Shown here in pieces: positions 55,922 through 64,000 of a stretch of DNA of 64,000 bases. The stretch comes from Colwellia psychrerythraea 34H. GTDB lineage: Bacteria; Pseudomonadota; Gammaproteobacteria; Enterobacterales; Alteromonadaceae. Made by a program: the position numbers and the translations under genes. The stretch is from positions 1,302,001-1,366,000 of the forward strand of contig NC_003910.7 of the NCBI RefSeq assembly GCF_000012325.1, written 5' to 3'. The number at the start of each line of letters is the position of its first letter. Positions within the stretch are counted from its first letter, which is position 1. Below the pieces are notes generated by a model. That model did no database searches and had not been told where the DNA came from. It saw only the letters and a list, made by a program, of their open reading frames with translations.

Positions 55922-56932
55922 ATGAAAAAATTAATTATTGGCTGCACCCTGTTACTTAATGTAGGTTGCGCATCGGTATCACAACCTAACCGTTTGGAGT
56001 TTATCGATCTTAGCCATCCAATCCCAACATTTGCACCAAGCAAAAGCGATGCGACCAAGCCAGATCTAAATCAGCCTCTTGATAACAGCACACCAATTGC
56101 GGGGTTTTATCAACAAGCCATACTCTATCCTATCGATAAATGGGCAACTAGCCAGGGCCATTTCAATAGTCGGGCTATTTTAATTCAAGAGCATAACGGC
56201 ACCAGTTTTAATGCCCCTAATCACTATCAAAACGATGTAAATAGTACAGAGAAAGGGGCAATTCCTGCTAGTAATCGTAAAGCAGCACATCAATTGGACA
56301 GCGAGCAACTAACCGGAAATATTGTGCTAATTGATGTATCTAATAGGGTAAAAGCCGAACTGGATAAAAATGATGGTCAACCAAGCACAGATCTCAATAT
56401 CACCGATTTTTCTGATAAATCACAAGCGACAATCAGAGCCGCTGATATTCGAGCCGTTGCCGATCAAATTACCGATGGCGCGTGGTTAGTCGGTCGTGTT
56501 GGTTGGGAACAATTTTATTTTTCAGGTACCGAAGACTGGAATAAGTCGCAGTATGTTAATGGCCTAAACCACCCTGGGTTTACCAGAGAAGCTATTGAAG
56601 AAATTATCAAAATTATGGAAGAAAAAAAGGTCAAGATATCGGGTATTGCCGCTGACAGTTTTAGTACTGATTCTGGACAGGGGGCGAAAGGCAGTGACGA
56701 CAAATGGAGCAACGCGTGGCCAGCACATGTTCGTTTATATCAACGTGACATCTTAATTGTTGAAAATCTGACAAATCTTTCATTATTAGCTCAACAGCAA
56801 GGTGACTGTTCATTGATGGTTGGAGCATTAAACCATGTGGGTGGCACGGGTGGTCCAGCAAGAGTGATGGCGGTATGTGAAGGACAAACGGCAACCAAAG
56901 AACCAGTAAAATTTGTCCACCGTCATCGTTAA
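55922..56932 (+). CDS. cyclase-family (kynurenine formamidase-like) lipoprotein
   Basis: Predicted lipoprotein of 336 residues: signal MKKLIIGCTLLLNVGC with lipobox NVGC (Cys16). The body matches the cyclase/formamidase family (IDLSHPIPTFAP, WATSQGHFNSRAI, VLIDVSNRVKAEL, WLVGRVGWEQFYFSGTEDW, GIAADSFSTDSGQG). The family metal motif HxGTHxDxPxH appears as HNGTSFNAPNH (91-101): the second His and the Asp are replaced by Ser95 and Asn97. Either this is a divergent subfamily or it has lost full metal binding. AAGGAATAA precedes the ATG. Confidence 0.78.
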   Translation: MKKLIIGCTLLLNVGCASVSQPNRLEFIDLSHPIPTFAPSKSDATKPDLNQPLDNSTPIAGFYQQAILYPIDKWATSQGHFNSRAILIQEHNGTSFNAPNHYQNDVNSTEKGAIPASNRKAAHQLDSEQLTGNIVLIDVSNRVKAELDKNDGQPSTDLNITDFSDKSQATIRAADIRAVADQITDGAWLVGRVGWEQFYFSGTEDWNKSQYVNGLNHPGFTREAIEEIIKIMEEKKVKISGIAADSFSTDSGQGAKGSDDKWSNAWPAHVRLYQRDILIVENLTNLSLLAQQQGDCSLMVGALNHVGGTGGPARVMAVCEGQTATKEPVKFVHRHR

Positions 56933-57026
56933 GTTGTTTGATCAGCCAAGTAAGTCGGTTTGTTGATTGAAAATAAGGGGAGTTAGTCGTTCTCCTTATC
57001 GTTATAACGTATGCTAAATCAAAGGA

Positions 57027-57383
57027 TTAAAGGCCGTTGTCTTCGGTCCAATCTTTGAGTTTTTCTAAAATATCTAATGCCGTGCGGCCAAAATCGGTGA
57101 TTTCATAAGCGACGGCAATAGGGCGATCGCTGATCACTTCACGGGTAACTAGGCCTTGTGATTCCAATTCTTTCAAGCGCTGATCGACCATTTTCTTACT
57201 TGCGCCACCTAACATGCGAGATAGTTCGTTAAAACGAACTGGACCATCTTTTAGATGCCAGAGGATAGACGCTTTCCATTTACCCCCTAAAACCCGCATG
57301 CCCCGCTCAATAAGACAGGGTTCTTCACAACTTTCTAAATTTATTTTTTTAACATTACTATTTGTTTTAATTGTATTTTTCAT
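57027..57383 (-). CDS. HxlR-family transcriptional regulator
   Basis: Winged helix regulator of 118 residues. Family pattern: CLIERGMRVLGGKWKASILW (about 23-42), DGPVRFNELSRMLGGASKKM, LKELESQGLVTREV, and VAYEITDFGRTALDIL. A Cys pair (CEEPC) at about 19-23 could act as a thiol sensor, as in HypR or HxlR-type regulators. Divergent from the aldehyde dehydrogenase gene, so it probably controls the dehydrogenase/oxygenase pair and itself. Confidence 0.9.
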   Translation of the reverse strand: MKNTIKTNSNVKKINLESCEEPCLIERGMRVLGGKWKASILWHLKDGPVRFNELSRMLGGASKKMVDQRLKELESQGLVTREVISDRPIAVAYEITDFGRTALDILEKLKDWTEDNGL

Positions 57384-57403
57384 TTTATTTCTATTTTCAA
57401 CTT

Positions 57404-57444
57404 AGTGGTTACTAAAAGTATACTGGTTGCTTTAATTAACCACT
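57404..57444. promoter_or_regulatory. candidate HxlR operator
   Basis: AGTGGTTA (57404-57411) and TAACCACT (57437-57444) are perfect inverted arms. A third half-site, ACTGGTTG (57422-57429), lies between. The group is in the divergent promoter region, 21 bases from the HxlR start. Confidence 0.55.
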
Positions 57445-57538
57445 CTAGCATAATACTACTATCCGTTACCAATCAAGATGCATTAACGTTAACTGTTAAC
57501 GCTCATATTCACTGTAGTGCAATTTAGGAAGCCAGTTT

Positions 57539-58870
57539 ATGCAAACACTCATTTCTTATGATCCAATTAATAGAGCGCCTTTGGGTGAAGTACCTCTTAC
57601 GGAGCCAGTAGACATGCCCGCGCTTGTTTTGCGTGCAAAAAAAGCACAAAAGCCATGGTCGGCTCTATCTCTTGATGAACGCCAACAAAAAGTAATGAAA
57701 GCCTACGAGCGTCTTGCTGAGGTAGAAGAGCAACTAACATTATTGATCAGTAAAGAAATGGGTAAAGATTATCGTAGAGCAAGTTACGAGGTGGCTGGCA
57801 CTGTCCAAAATGCGGCCTATTTTACTCAGGAAATAGCGCAAGCCTTAAAAGCGGAGTCAATGGGAAGCAATGCTGAGATGCAATATCGGCCATTAGGCAT
57901 AGTCGCCGTTATCTCACCTTGGAATTATCCATTGGCGATGGCGAATAACTTATTGCTGCCTGCGCTAATTGCAGGTAATAGTGTAGTGTTAAAACCATCA
58001 GAAGAAACGCCCTTAGTTGCTGACCTTTTTGTTAAAACATTAAACCAAGTGCTACCTGAGAATGTACTACAAATAGCACATGGCGATGCAAAAACCGGTA
58101 AAGCTTTGGTTAATGCCGACATCAATATGGTGGCTTTCACTGGTTCATTAGCTGCTGGAAAGCATATTATGGCAAGTGCCGCGTCAGGACTTAAACGCTT
58201 AGTGATGGAGTTGGGAGGCAATGATCCACTTATCGTTATGGCAAGCGCTGATATTGATAGAGCAGTTCAGTTTGCGGTGGCTAGCTCTTTTGAAAATACC
58301 GGTCAGATGTGTACTTCTACTGAGCGTATTTATGTAGATGAACGTATAGCCGATGAATTTGAGCAGAAAGTAGTTGCGTTAGCGAGTCGCTATCAAGCGG
58401 GCGCTTGGGATCAGAATAATGTCAATATTGGCCCGATTGTTAATCCTAAACAGCATGCTAATGTGTTGTCTCAACTTGAAGATGCTCAAGCAAAAGGTGC
58501 TTCATTCTTATTAGGAAAGCACCATTATGCATTACCTTATATACAACCTACAGTCGTAACTGGCATCACACCTGATATGCTTTTAGAGCGAGATGAAACT
58601 TTCGGTCCTGTGGTAGCTATCAGCCGCTTTGAGCAACTATCTGAGGCGATTGAACGAGCTAATGCCAGTCCATACGGTTTAGGCGCCGTAGTATTTGGTG
58701 GTGCTGGAGCCAATGCCGTTGCAGAGCAAATGGAAGCTGGCATGGTCGCTGTCAATCAAGGTGCTGGCGGTCTTGGACCCTGGGTTGGAGCTAAACAAAG
58801 TGGCTTCGGCTTTCATGGAACTGCTGCGGGTCATCGTCAATTTTCCCAGCTGCGAATTATTAACAAATAA
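57539..58870 (+). CDS. NAD(P)-dependent aldehyde dehydrogenase
   Basis: ALDH-superfamily enzyme of 443 residues. Catalytic Cys in ENTGQMCTSTERIYV (about 260), general-base Glu in VMELGGNDPLIV (about 226), NAD-loop PWNYPLAMANNLLLPALIAGN (about 129-149), VAFTGSLAAGK, and DETFGPVVAI near 355. The sequence resembles succinate-semialdehyde or medium-chain aldehyde dehydrogenases; a precise substrate cannot be named. It is slightly short (family usually 450-490). It follows the HxlR operator region and precedes the 2OG-oxygenase by 56 bases. Confidence 0.88.
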   Translation: MQTLISYDPINRAPLGEVPLTEPVDMPALVLRAKKAQKPWSALSLDERQQKVMKAYERLAEVEEQLTLLISKEMGKDYRRASYEVAGTVQNAAYFTQEIAQALKAESMGSNAEMQYRPLGIVAVISPWNYPLAMANNLLLPALIAGNSVVLKPSEETPLVADLFVKTLNQVLPENVLQIAHGDAKTGKALVNADINMVAFTGSLAAGKHIMASAASGLKRLVMELGGNDPLIVMASADIDRAVQFAVASSFENTGQMCTSTERIYVDERIADEFEQKVVALASRYQAGAWDQNNVNIGPIVNPKQHANVLSQLEDAQAKGASFLLGKHHYALPYIQPTVVTGITPDMLLERDETFGPVVAISRFEQLSEAIERANASPYGLGAVVFGGAGANAVAEQMEAGMVAVNQGAGGLGPWVGAKQSGFGFHGTAAGHRQFSQLRIINK

Positions 58871-58873
58871 ATA

Positions 58874-58909
58874 ATACCAATCGGATCAATAAATTGATCC
58901 GATTGGTAT
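58874..58909. repeat. 36-bp near-perfect palindrome, possible terminator
   Basis: ATACCAATCGGATCAAT, loop AA, and the exact inverted copy. It starts four bases after the aldehyde dehydrogenase stop. It may act as a terminator or transcript-end stabiliser, though a T-run is lacking. One arm occurs again at 42384-42397. Confidence 0.7.
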
Positions 58910-58926
58910 AAATGATAGAGTAAAAT

Positions 58927-59712
58927 ATGAATCAAAAAATAGATAAAACCGCTGACTTTTTTATCGCCGCTTTAGAGCCCGGAGCAGAGCATCCTGCTTT
59001 ACCTGCATGGGGTAATCACCAAGTAAATCCTGCAAACTTAAGTGATAGTATTGATATCAATGATATTGAACGACATGAATTGACTCAGGTCCCTGGTGCA
59101 TTTCAATTATTCAATGTATTGACAAAAGATGAGTGTGAAAAGCTAATTAGTATTAGTGAACAGTTGGAATTTTTACCCGATGCCGCTGTCTCTTTGCCAC
59201 GAAGTGTTCGTCATAATGATAGCTTAACTTGGATAGTTGATGAACAAACTGATGGCATTATTTGGCAGCGAATTGCGCATTTAATGGATGATAGACAGGC
59301 TATATTTGGTGGCAGTAAAGCGTTGGGGATCAATGCGCGTTTTCGTTTCTATCGCTATAATCCCGATGACTATTTCAAACCCCATTCTGATGGTTCTTGG
59401 CCGGGTAGCCGCATTATTAATGACGAGTTGATTGCTAATGCTTATCCTGATCGTTATAGCCAAATGACTTTTTTAATATTTTTAAGCGAAGATTTCCAAG
59501 GAGGTGAAACGCGATTTTTAGTGAATGCTGATGATCCTACTAAGCCTGCAACATCGAATGACAATGTTAAAAATGTTGATGTTCGAACCCCGGCTGGCGG
59601 GATATTATGCTTCCCTCACGGTATGCACCCATTGCATTGTATACACAGTTCAGTACCTATTACTGATGGGGTTAAGTATATAATCCGTACGGATGTTTTA
59701 TTTGAATTGTAA
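58927..59712 (+). CDS. 2-oxoglutarate/Fe(II)-dependent oxygenase (prolyl-4-hydroxylase-like)
   Basis: P4Hc-type dioxygenase of 261 residues, cytoplasmic. Iron ligands: HxD as His153 and Asp155 (FKPHSDG) and a distal His in FPHGMHPLHCIHS; the 2OG-binding basic residue is likely Arg in KYIIRTDVLFEL. Further family blocks: RFRFYRYNPDDYF and MTFLIFLSEDFQGGETRF. The N-terminal 50 residues are extra. The substrate is unknown. Same strand as the aldehyde dehydrogenase, 56 bases away, with a palindrome in the gap. Confidence 0.85.
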   Translation: MNQKIDKTADFFIAALEPGAEHPALPAWGNHQVNPANLSDSIDINDIERHELTQVPGAFQLFNVLTKDECEKLISISEQLEFLPDAAVSLPRSVRHNDSLTWIVDEQTDGIIWQRIAHLMDDRQAIFGGSKALGINARFRFYRYNPDDYFKPHSDGSWPGSRIINDELIANAYPDRYSQMTFLIFLSEDFQGGETRFLVNADDPTKPATSNDNVKNVDVRTPAGGILCFPHGMHPLHCIHSSVPITDGVKYIIRTDVLFEL

Positions 59713-59855
59713 GCTTGCTTTGGAGGTATTTGTTGCGATGGTAGCCTCCAAAAAAGAAAGTAGAAAGAGTGGAGGTTGTCTCGCTTTTTCTACTCATTTT
59801 GGTATCTCTTGAGCTGTGAACAATAGTTTTCTTTATGCGGTATAAATTTCTTTGG

Positions 59856-60314
59856 CTAATCGGTCGCTAAAATTTCATTGATTTCTTCAATATGTGTTTT
59901 TAGCTTACTCAAGCAAATATCGGCATCTTCATCAGTCATACCATTACCTTCTAATAACACATAGCGGTCTTGATCTAGGTCTATCATGTTGGAAAAGTAG
60001 AAGGCATCTTTCCAATACTTACACGGGCTAGGCTGGGTCGTTAAGTGATCTTTGCAAACTTGTTGATCTTTTACATAAGGAAGCACTGCCAATGCTTTAT
60101 GTTTGTAAACTTTAATAGAAACGCCTCCAGGCCAGTTTTTTAAACGAATATCGAGGTCACATTTAATATCGTCATTTTCTTTTTTTAGGTAGACCTTTTT
60201 TACTTCAAAGGAGCCTCGCCATTGAGAAAATAGACTTCCATAAAATATCTCGTTTTCTATTTCATTAAATTTACTTTCAATTTTTTGAGTCATTAAATTG
60301 ATGTTATCTGACAT
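59856..60314 (-). CDS. hypothetical protein
   Basis: Not recognised. A 152-residue cytoplasmic protein with N-terminal helix (NINLMTQKIESKFNEIENEIF), a beta-rich middle (GSFEVKKVYLKKENDDIKCDLDIRLKNW) and a C-terminal helix. Two Cys pairs could matter: CKDHLTTQPSPCKYW near 87-98. It may be a small stand-alone unit. Minus strand, opposite to both neighbours; GGCACCAAC precedes the start but no strong ribosome site is visible. Confidence 0.6.
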   Translation of the reverse strand: MSDNINLMTQKIESKFNEIENEIFYGSLFSQWRGSFEVKKVYLKKENDDIKCDLDIRLKNWPGGVSIKVYKHKALAVLPYVKDQQVCKDHLTTQPSPCKYWKDAFYFSNMIDLDQDRYVLLEGNGMTDEDADICLSKLKTHIEEINEILATD

Positions 60315-60597
60315 GATGTTGGTGCCTTTTATTATGTAGAAGTTAACTGCTAGCTTGGACAGTTAAGTGCAGTTCATACCGCTATGCTACTGAGACTACA
60401 TAGAGCTGTAAAGCCATGGAGGACGTCTTCGTTATGAGTATTTTTTATGGTTTGATAAGTTTAATTTTTAATAGCACAACGACTCAATATAGCTGCTGTG
60501 TTCAGCTCAGGCACCGCGTTTAGGCCTACATTAATTTGATATTTCCTTAAGAGGTTTTACTGTATGATGCCCGATTTTATTGGGATATTAACAGACA

Positions 60598-61818
60598 GTG
60601 CAGCGCTCCATATTTACAGAACGTAATTACCTGACCTATTTGTGTGGCAGTATATTTTCTACTCAAGGTATTTGGATTCAGCGTATGACACTAGGCTGGA
60701 TGATGTGGGATCAAACCCATTCTGAAAGCTGGTTGGGTATGTTGGCCTTTTTAATGTTCTTCCCATCGGTCATTATAGGTCCCTTGTTTGGGGTGATGGT
60801 AGATCGTATTAACCGTCGCCAGGCTGCGGTTGTTACCAGTATTATACTGGGGCTGTTATCACTACTATTGTCATTATTGATATGGCAACAGTTAGCTGAT
60901 GAGATGATGTTGTTATTTTTTGCCCTAGGAATAGGCATAGCCAATAGTGCTTATCAGTCGATACGACTGTCTTTAGTACCTGAATTGGTCAGCGCTGTTA
61001 ATATGCCTAAAGCGGTGGCAATCAATGCTATTTTATACAATACCTCTCGTTTTATTGGACCGGTTATTGCCGGACTCCTGATTAAATATCAGGGCAATGC
61101 CGTCGCATTTGCCGTGGTTGCTGCCTGTTATATCCCGTTAATTATCGTATTATTGCTGTTAAAACTTGATGAGAGCCAGAGGACTGCTGAGGCAAAGCAA
61201 TTCACTTTTTTTATGGATATAAAAGCGGGATTGAATTACGCCCTGCGTTCGGACTTAATTCTGCGTTTATTAATGTTAATTGCTGTCTCTGCTATGTTCG
61301 GTAGGGGATTGTTAGAAATTTTACCTGCAGCGGTTGATGTACTTTACGGGCGCGGCGTGGAAGCATTAGCTTGGATGAATTCAGCGGCGGGGATCGGCGC
61401 TATTATCGCAGGTTTACTGCTGTCATCTTTTAGTGCTGGGCGCTTATTACCAGCAATGCGTATAGCAGTCATTAGCTCCGGTTTATTGTTGGTAGTCTTT
61501 AGTTATACCCGTAGTTTTGAGTTAGGTTTAGTGATCATAGGGGGATTAAGTTTTTGTGCCACCGTTTGCGGCGTCGGTACCCAGTCACTAATCCAGGTGT
61601 CAGTGACAAGTGCCTTTAGAGGTAGGGTCATGAGTTTGTGGGGCGCCATTAATATTGGTGGTGGCGCATTAGGTGGCTTATTATTCGGTGTGTTTACCGA
61701 GTCTGTGGGATATCCCTTCACACTCATTACCATGGGACTGATTTGTGTTGTTATCGCTTATGTCGCCACACGCCGTATTAGGTTACCTGTTACATTCAAC
61801 CAGCCAAAGTGTGATTAA
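60598..61818 (+). CDS. MFS transporter (EntS/MFS_3-like exporter)
   Basis: Twelve-segment major facilitator of 406 residues. The start GTG at 60598 gives RSIFTERNYLTYLCGSIFSTQGIWIQ. The motif after segment 2 is GVMVDRINRR (about 62-71). The C-terminal half has GLLLSSFSAGRLLPAMRIAV and FRGRVMSLWGAINIGGGALGGLLFG. The pattern matches the MFS_3 branch that includes enterobactin exporter EntS, but the cargo is unknown. There is no siderophore gene nearby. Confidence 0.83.
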   Translation: MQRSIFTERNYLTYLCGSIFSTQGIWIQRMTLGWMMWDQTHSESWLGMLAFLMFFPSVIIGPLFGVMVDRINRRQAAVVTSIILGLLSLLLSLLIWQQLADEMMLLFFALGIGIANSAYQSIRLSLVPELVSAVNMPKAVAINAILYNTSRFIGPVIAGLLIKYQGNAVAFAVVAACYIPLIIVLLLLKLDESQRTAEAKQFTFFMDIKAGLNYALRSDLILRLLMLIAVSAMFGRGLLEILPAAVDVLYGRGVEALAWMNSAAGIGAIIAGLLLSSFSAGRLLPAMRIAVISSGLLLVVFSYTRSFELGLVIIGGLSFCATVCGVGTQSLIQVSVTSAFRGRVMSLWGAINIGGGALGGLLFGVFTESVGYPFTLITMGLICVVIAYVATRRIRLPVTFNQPKCD

Positions 61819-61905
61819 CATTTATTGATTGTTAAGTTATCAGGAAATCACACTGGGTTGTATTTCAATAAAGAGTTGGGTAGTGACGACATCGAGTATA
61901 AAGCG

Positions 61906-63192
61906 CTAAATTTCAGTGGATATTTTATTTCTTCCGGTGTCCTTTGCTCTATACAATATTTGATCTACTTTATTGATCATGCTGCTCATTTCAATAGCGT
62001 CGCCAGAAAAGTACTCTAAACCAATAGATACAGTAACTTTTATCAAATCACCTTCATAAATGGTTTCAAGGTTTTCAATGTTTTTTCTGATTTTCTCAGC
62101 GACAACCATGGCGGTTACTTTTGGTATTTCTGGCAAGAGTACCAAAAACTCTTCTCCACCCCATCGGCAAATAGTATCTACTTCCCTAATGCTGTTGGTC
62201 ACAGCTTTTGAAAAGGCGATTAAAGCAGCGTCTCCACAGGCATGTCCATACCTATCGTTGATTGACTTAAAATGGTCAATATCTAACATTAACAGCGAGA
62301 AACCTCGTTTGAATCTTCTAGAACGAGTAATTTCTGAATGGAGTAATTCGGTAAAATATCGGCGGTTGTACAGTTCCGTTAAAGGATCTCTTCTTGAGGA
62401 TAAGATTAACTCTTCTAGTAATTGATTTTTTTCAGAAATGTCTCTGATAACCGCAGTAAATTCAACATTATCAGCAATACGAATTTTTGATATGGTCACT
62501 TCAATGGCAAATTCACTGCCGTCTTTTCTAAGGCCTTGCACGGCTGCTCTAGTTTGCATGGGTCTAGAATCTACTTGTGATCTTTTGAACCCTTCGACAT
62601 AACCATGATGTTTAGCTTGGTATTTTTCAGGTAATAACTTGGTGAGTGGCTGACCCATTATTTCTTGTTCACTGTAGCCAAACATTGATTGGGCAGCTTC
62701 GTTAAAAAGCTTCACATTTTGCTGTTCATCAATGGTAATTATACCGTCATAAGCGTTATTAACTACCGCTTCGAATCGTTTCATTGAGAGGTTTAGCTGT
62801 TTTTCTAAGACCTTTTTTTCAGTGATTTCAACACAGGTTTGAATGATTCGAAATTTTTCATCAGCTGAGTTTACGATAGGAGATACTATTGAACGCCAGC
62901 ATCTTTCTTGGCCTTTATAGTCAAGCACAATCTCAGTTTCCAAAGCAATGCGTTCATTTTTACAATGAATGAATGCTTCTTTTAATGGGTTGTGAATGTA
63001 TCTTGGGAAGATTGTTGTCAGTGGCTGACCAAGTGCTTTTGCGCTTGAATATCCCATAAGATCCTCATAGCGACTATTGCAACTGACCAGTTCAAAAGCT
63101 ACCGACTGAGGGTCGAACTCAAATACAGCAAAACTAGCGCCAATAGCCTCAATTGAGCTGATAAGCGTGTCGTGATCACTAAGAAAAAACAT
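61906..63192 (-). CDS. PAS-PAS-GGDEF diguanylate cyclase
   Basis: Soluble protein of 428 residues: PAS with PAC (about 8-130), PAS with PAC (about 135-255), GGDEF (about 262-425). The active loop is GGEEF (CRWGGEEFLVLLPE), intact for cyclase activity, and RxxD (REVD) lies five residues before it, so product inhibition is expected. The second PAS has IDEQQNVKLFNEAAQSMFGY. Third cyclic-di-GMP gene of the window. Convergent with the MFS gene. Confidence 0.92.
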   Translation of the reverse strand: MFFLSDHDTLISSIEAIGASFAVFEFDPQSVAFELVSCNSRYEDLMGYSSAKALGQPLTTIFPRYIHNPLKEAFIHCKNERIALETEIVLDYKGQERCWRSIVSPIVNSADEKFRIIQTCVEITEKKVLEKQLNLSMKRFEAVVNNAYDGIITIDEQQNVKLFNEAAQSMFGYSEQEIMGQPLTKLLPEKYQAKHHGYVEGFKRSQVDSRPMQTRAAVQGLRKDGSEFAIEVTISKIRIADNVEFTAVIRDISEKNQLLEELILSSRRDPLTELYNRRYFTELLHSEITRSRRFKRGFSLLMLDIDHFKSINDRYGHACGDAALIAFSKAVTNSIREVDTICRWGGEEFLVLLPEIPKVTAMVVAEKIRKNIENLETIYEGDLIKVTVSIGLEYFSGDAIEMSSMINKVDQILYRAKDTGRNKISTEI

Positions 63193-63618
63193 GTGGTTCT
63201 CCGTTACCGAGGATTTATATATTGCTCTGAAACTTTTAATCGTATTGTTGATGGCTAAATTGAATTTTTAGAAAAAGAAAATAATTTAGGCAAAGATAGT
63301 GAATAAGACACAGAAAGTTGCTTTTAAATTTCGGTGCACTATATATATTTTTATTTATTATTTCAATCTCTTATATTGCTTAACAAAGAGAGGTGTTCTG
63401 CCGAGTCATTCATTGTCAGGGGGGAATTGCGCTAATCTGTTAACTAAACATGTGCCTTAATTCAGTGAAATATTTTGACTAACAAGCAATAAATAATACT
63501 TTGAAATAGAGATGATCAAATATCACGGTTGCTTATGTTAGCAATATAGTTTTTTATCTGTTTATTGTTTGTCATTCTTTTTATTATTAAAGCATCTTGA
63601 TGTTATTGGAAATAAAAA
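63193..63618. other. 426-bp non-coding region
   Basis: AT-rich divergent promoter region between the GGDEF gene and the partial gene at the window end. Nothing else recognised. Confidence 0.4.
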
Positions 63619-64000
63619 ATGAGCAGTGAAAAACAAAACGAGAATTATAAAAATGGTGAGCAAGTTCGTCGTGAAGTAATGGGAGATGAATTTGTTGATC
63701 GTGCTTTAAATAATGCCACTGAATTTGACCAACCTTTACAAGATTTAGTCATGGAAAATGCGTGGGGAAGTACTTGGAATAGAAATGACTTACCAAAAGA
63801 TACCCGAAGTTTAGTGACTATCTCTATGTTAATCGCCCTAAAAGCACCGAATGAATTAAAAGGTCATGTTCGTGGTGCATTACGTAATGGGGTAACTAAA
63901 GAAGAGATTAGAGCGGTGATTATGCATGCGAGTGTTTATTGTGGATTTCCTGCCGCTATTGAAGCAATGAGAGCGGCTAAAGAAATTATTGATACTTGGG
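63619..64000 (+). CDS. carboxymuconolactone decarboxylase-family protein (partial, cut by window end)
   Basis: Open from ATG at 63619 to the window edge, 127 codons. Sequence begins MSSEKQNENYKNGEQVRREVMG and contains AWGSTWNRNDLPKDTRSLVT, then LKGHVRGALRNGVTKEEIRA and MHASVYCGFPAAIEAMRAAK, the family pattern of gamma-carboxymuconolactone decarboxylase (PcaC/AhpD-like). The conserved His in HVRGAL and in MHASVYCG and the Cys in YCGFPAA are visible. Only one Cys near the active site, so it is not a CXXC-type AhpD. Most of the typical length is present. Confidence 0.82.
   Translation, partial: MSSEKQNENYKNGEQVRREVMGDEFVDRALNNATEFDQPLQDLVMENAWGSTWNRNDLPKDTRSLVTISMLIALKAPNELKGHVRGALRNGVTKEEIRAVIMHASVYCGFPAAIEAMRAAKEIIDTW

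Overview
The window looks like chromosome of a cold-adapted marine gammaproteobacterium of the order Alteromonadales, most likely Colwellia or a close relative. This is inferred from the low GC content, the gene order zapA / ygfB-pepP-ubiH-ubiI / gcvTHP, the protein families present, and many short palindromic intergenic repeats. No database could be searched, so the genus is a judgement.

Layout. (1) 0-11.6 kb is conserved core: 6S RNA and zapA on the minus strand, then ygfB, pepP, two ubiquinone hydroxylases and the glycine cleavage operon gcvT-gcvH-gcvP. The 3' part of the 6S gene and its flank are partly duplicated just downstream of it. (2) 11.6-16.2 kb is accessory DNA: a lone periplasmic binding protein bracketed by gcvP and a decayed second copy of the gcvP 3' end plus terminator, a SIR2-TPR protein (candidate anti-phage NADase), a 509-bp element with 26-bp terminal inverted repeats, and two small unknown genes. 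(3) 16.2-28 kb is metabolic and envelope: an alkylsulfatase with a divergent LysR regulator and a permease, a metallo-beta-lactamase-fold protein, a membrane-anchored DJ-1/PfpI protein, an M16 lipoprotein peptidase and a metallophosphoesterase. (4) 28-33 kb holds two cyclic-di-GMP genes separated by a complete IS3-family insertion sequence. (5) 33.7-42.1 kb is mixed: a second periplasmic binding-like protein, pirin with a divergent LysR, a GIY-YIG-like small protein, yjdM, a CobW-type GTPase, a DUF5610-like protein and an orphan superfamily 2 helicase. (6) 42.4-48.5 kb: a PQQ-type sugar dehydrogenase, a TetR-controlled VOC / flavin-type pair with visible twin operators, an EEP-family hydrolase, an elaborate nested inverted-repeat element, a VC0807-like membrane protein and a BFD-like ferredoxin. 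(7) 48.5-54.8 kb: argJ, a second-type dnaK without dnaJ/grpE, a divergent Crp/Fnr regulator with an 18-bp palindrome between them, and a lytic transglycosylase. (8) 54.8-64 kb: a LysR/cyclase pair, an HxlR/aldehyde dehydrogenase/2OG-oxygenase group, an MFS exporter, a PAS-GGDEF protein and a carboxymuconolactone decarboxylase-like gene cut by the window end.

The recurring theme is pairs of a metabolic gene and a divergently transcribed regulator (LysR, TetR, HxlR, Crp) with a palindrome in the shared promoter region. Most other structure between genes comes from small non-autonomous inverted-repeat elements. No rRNA, tRNA, CRISPR array or prophage was recognised.
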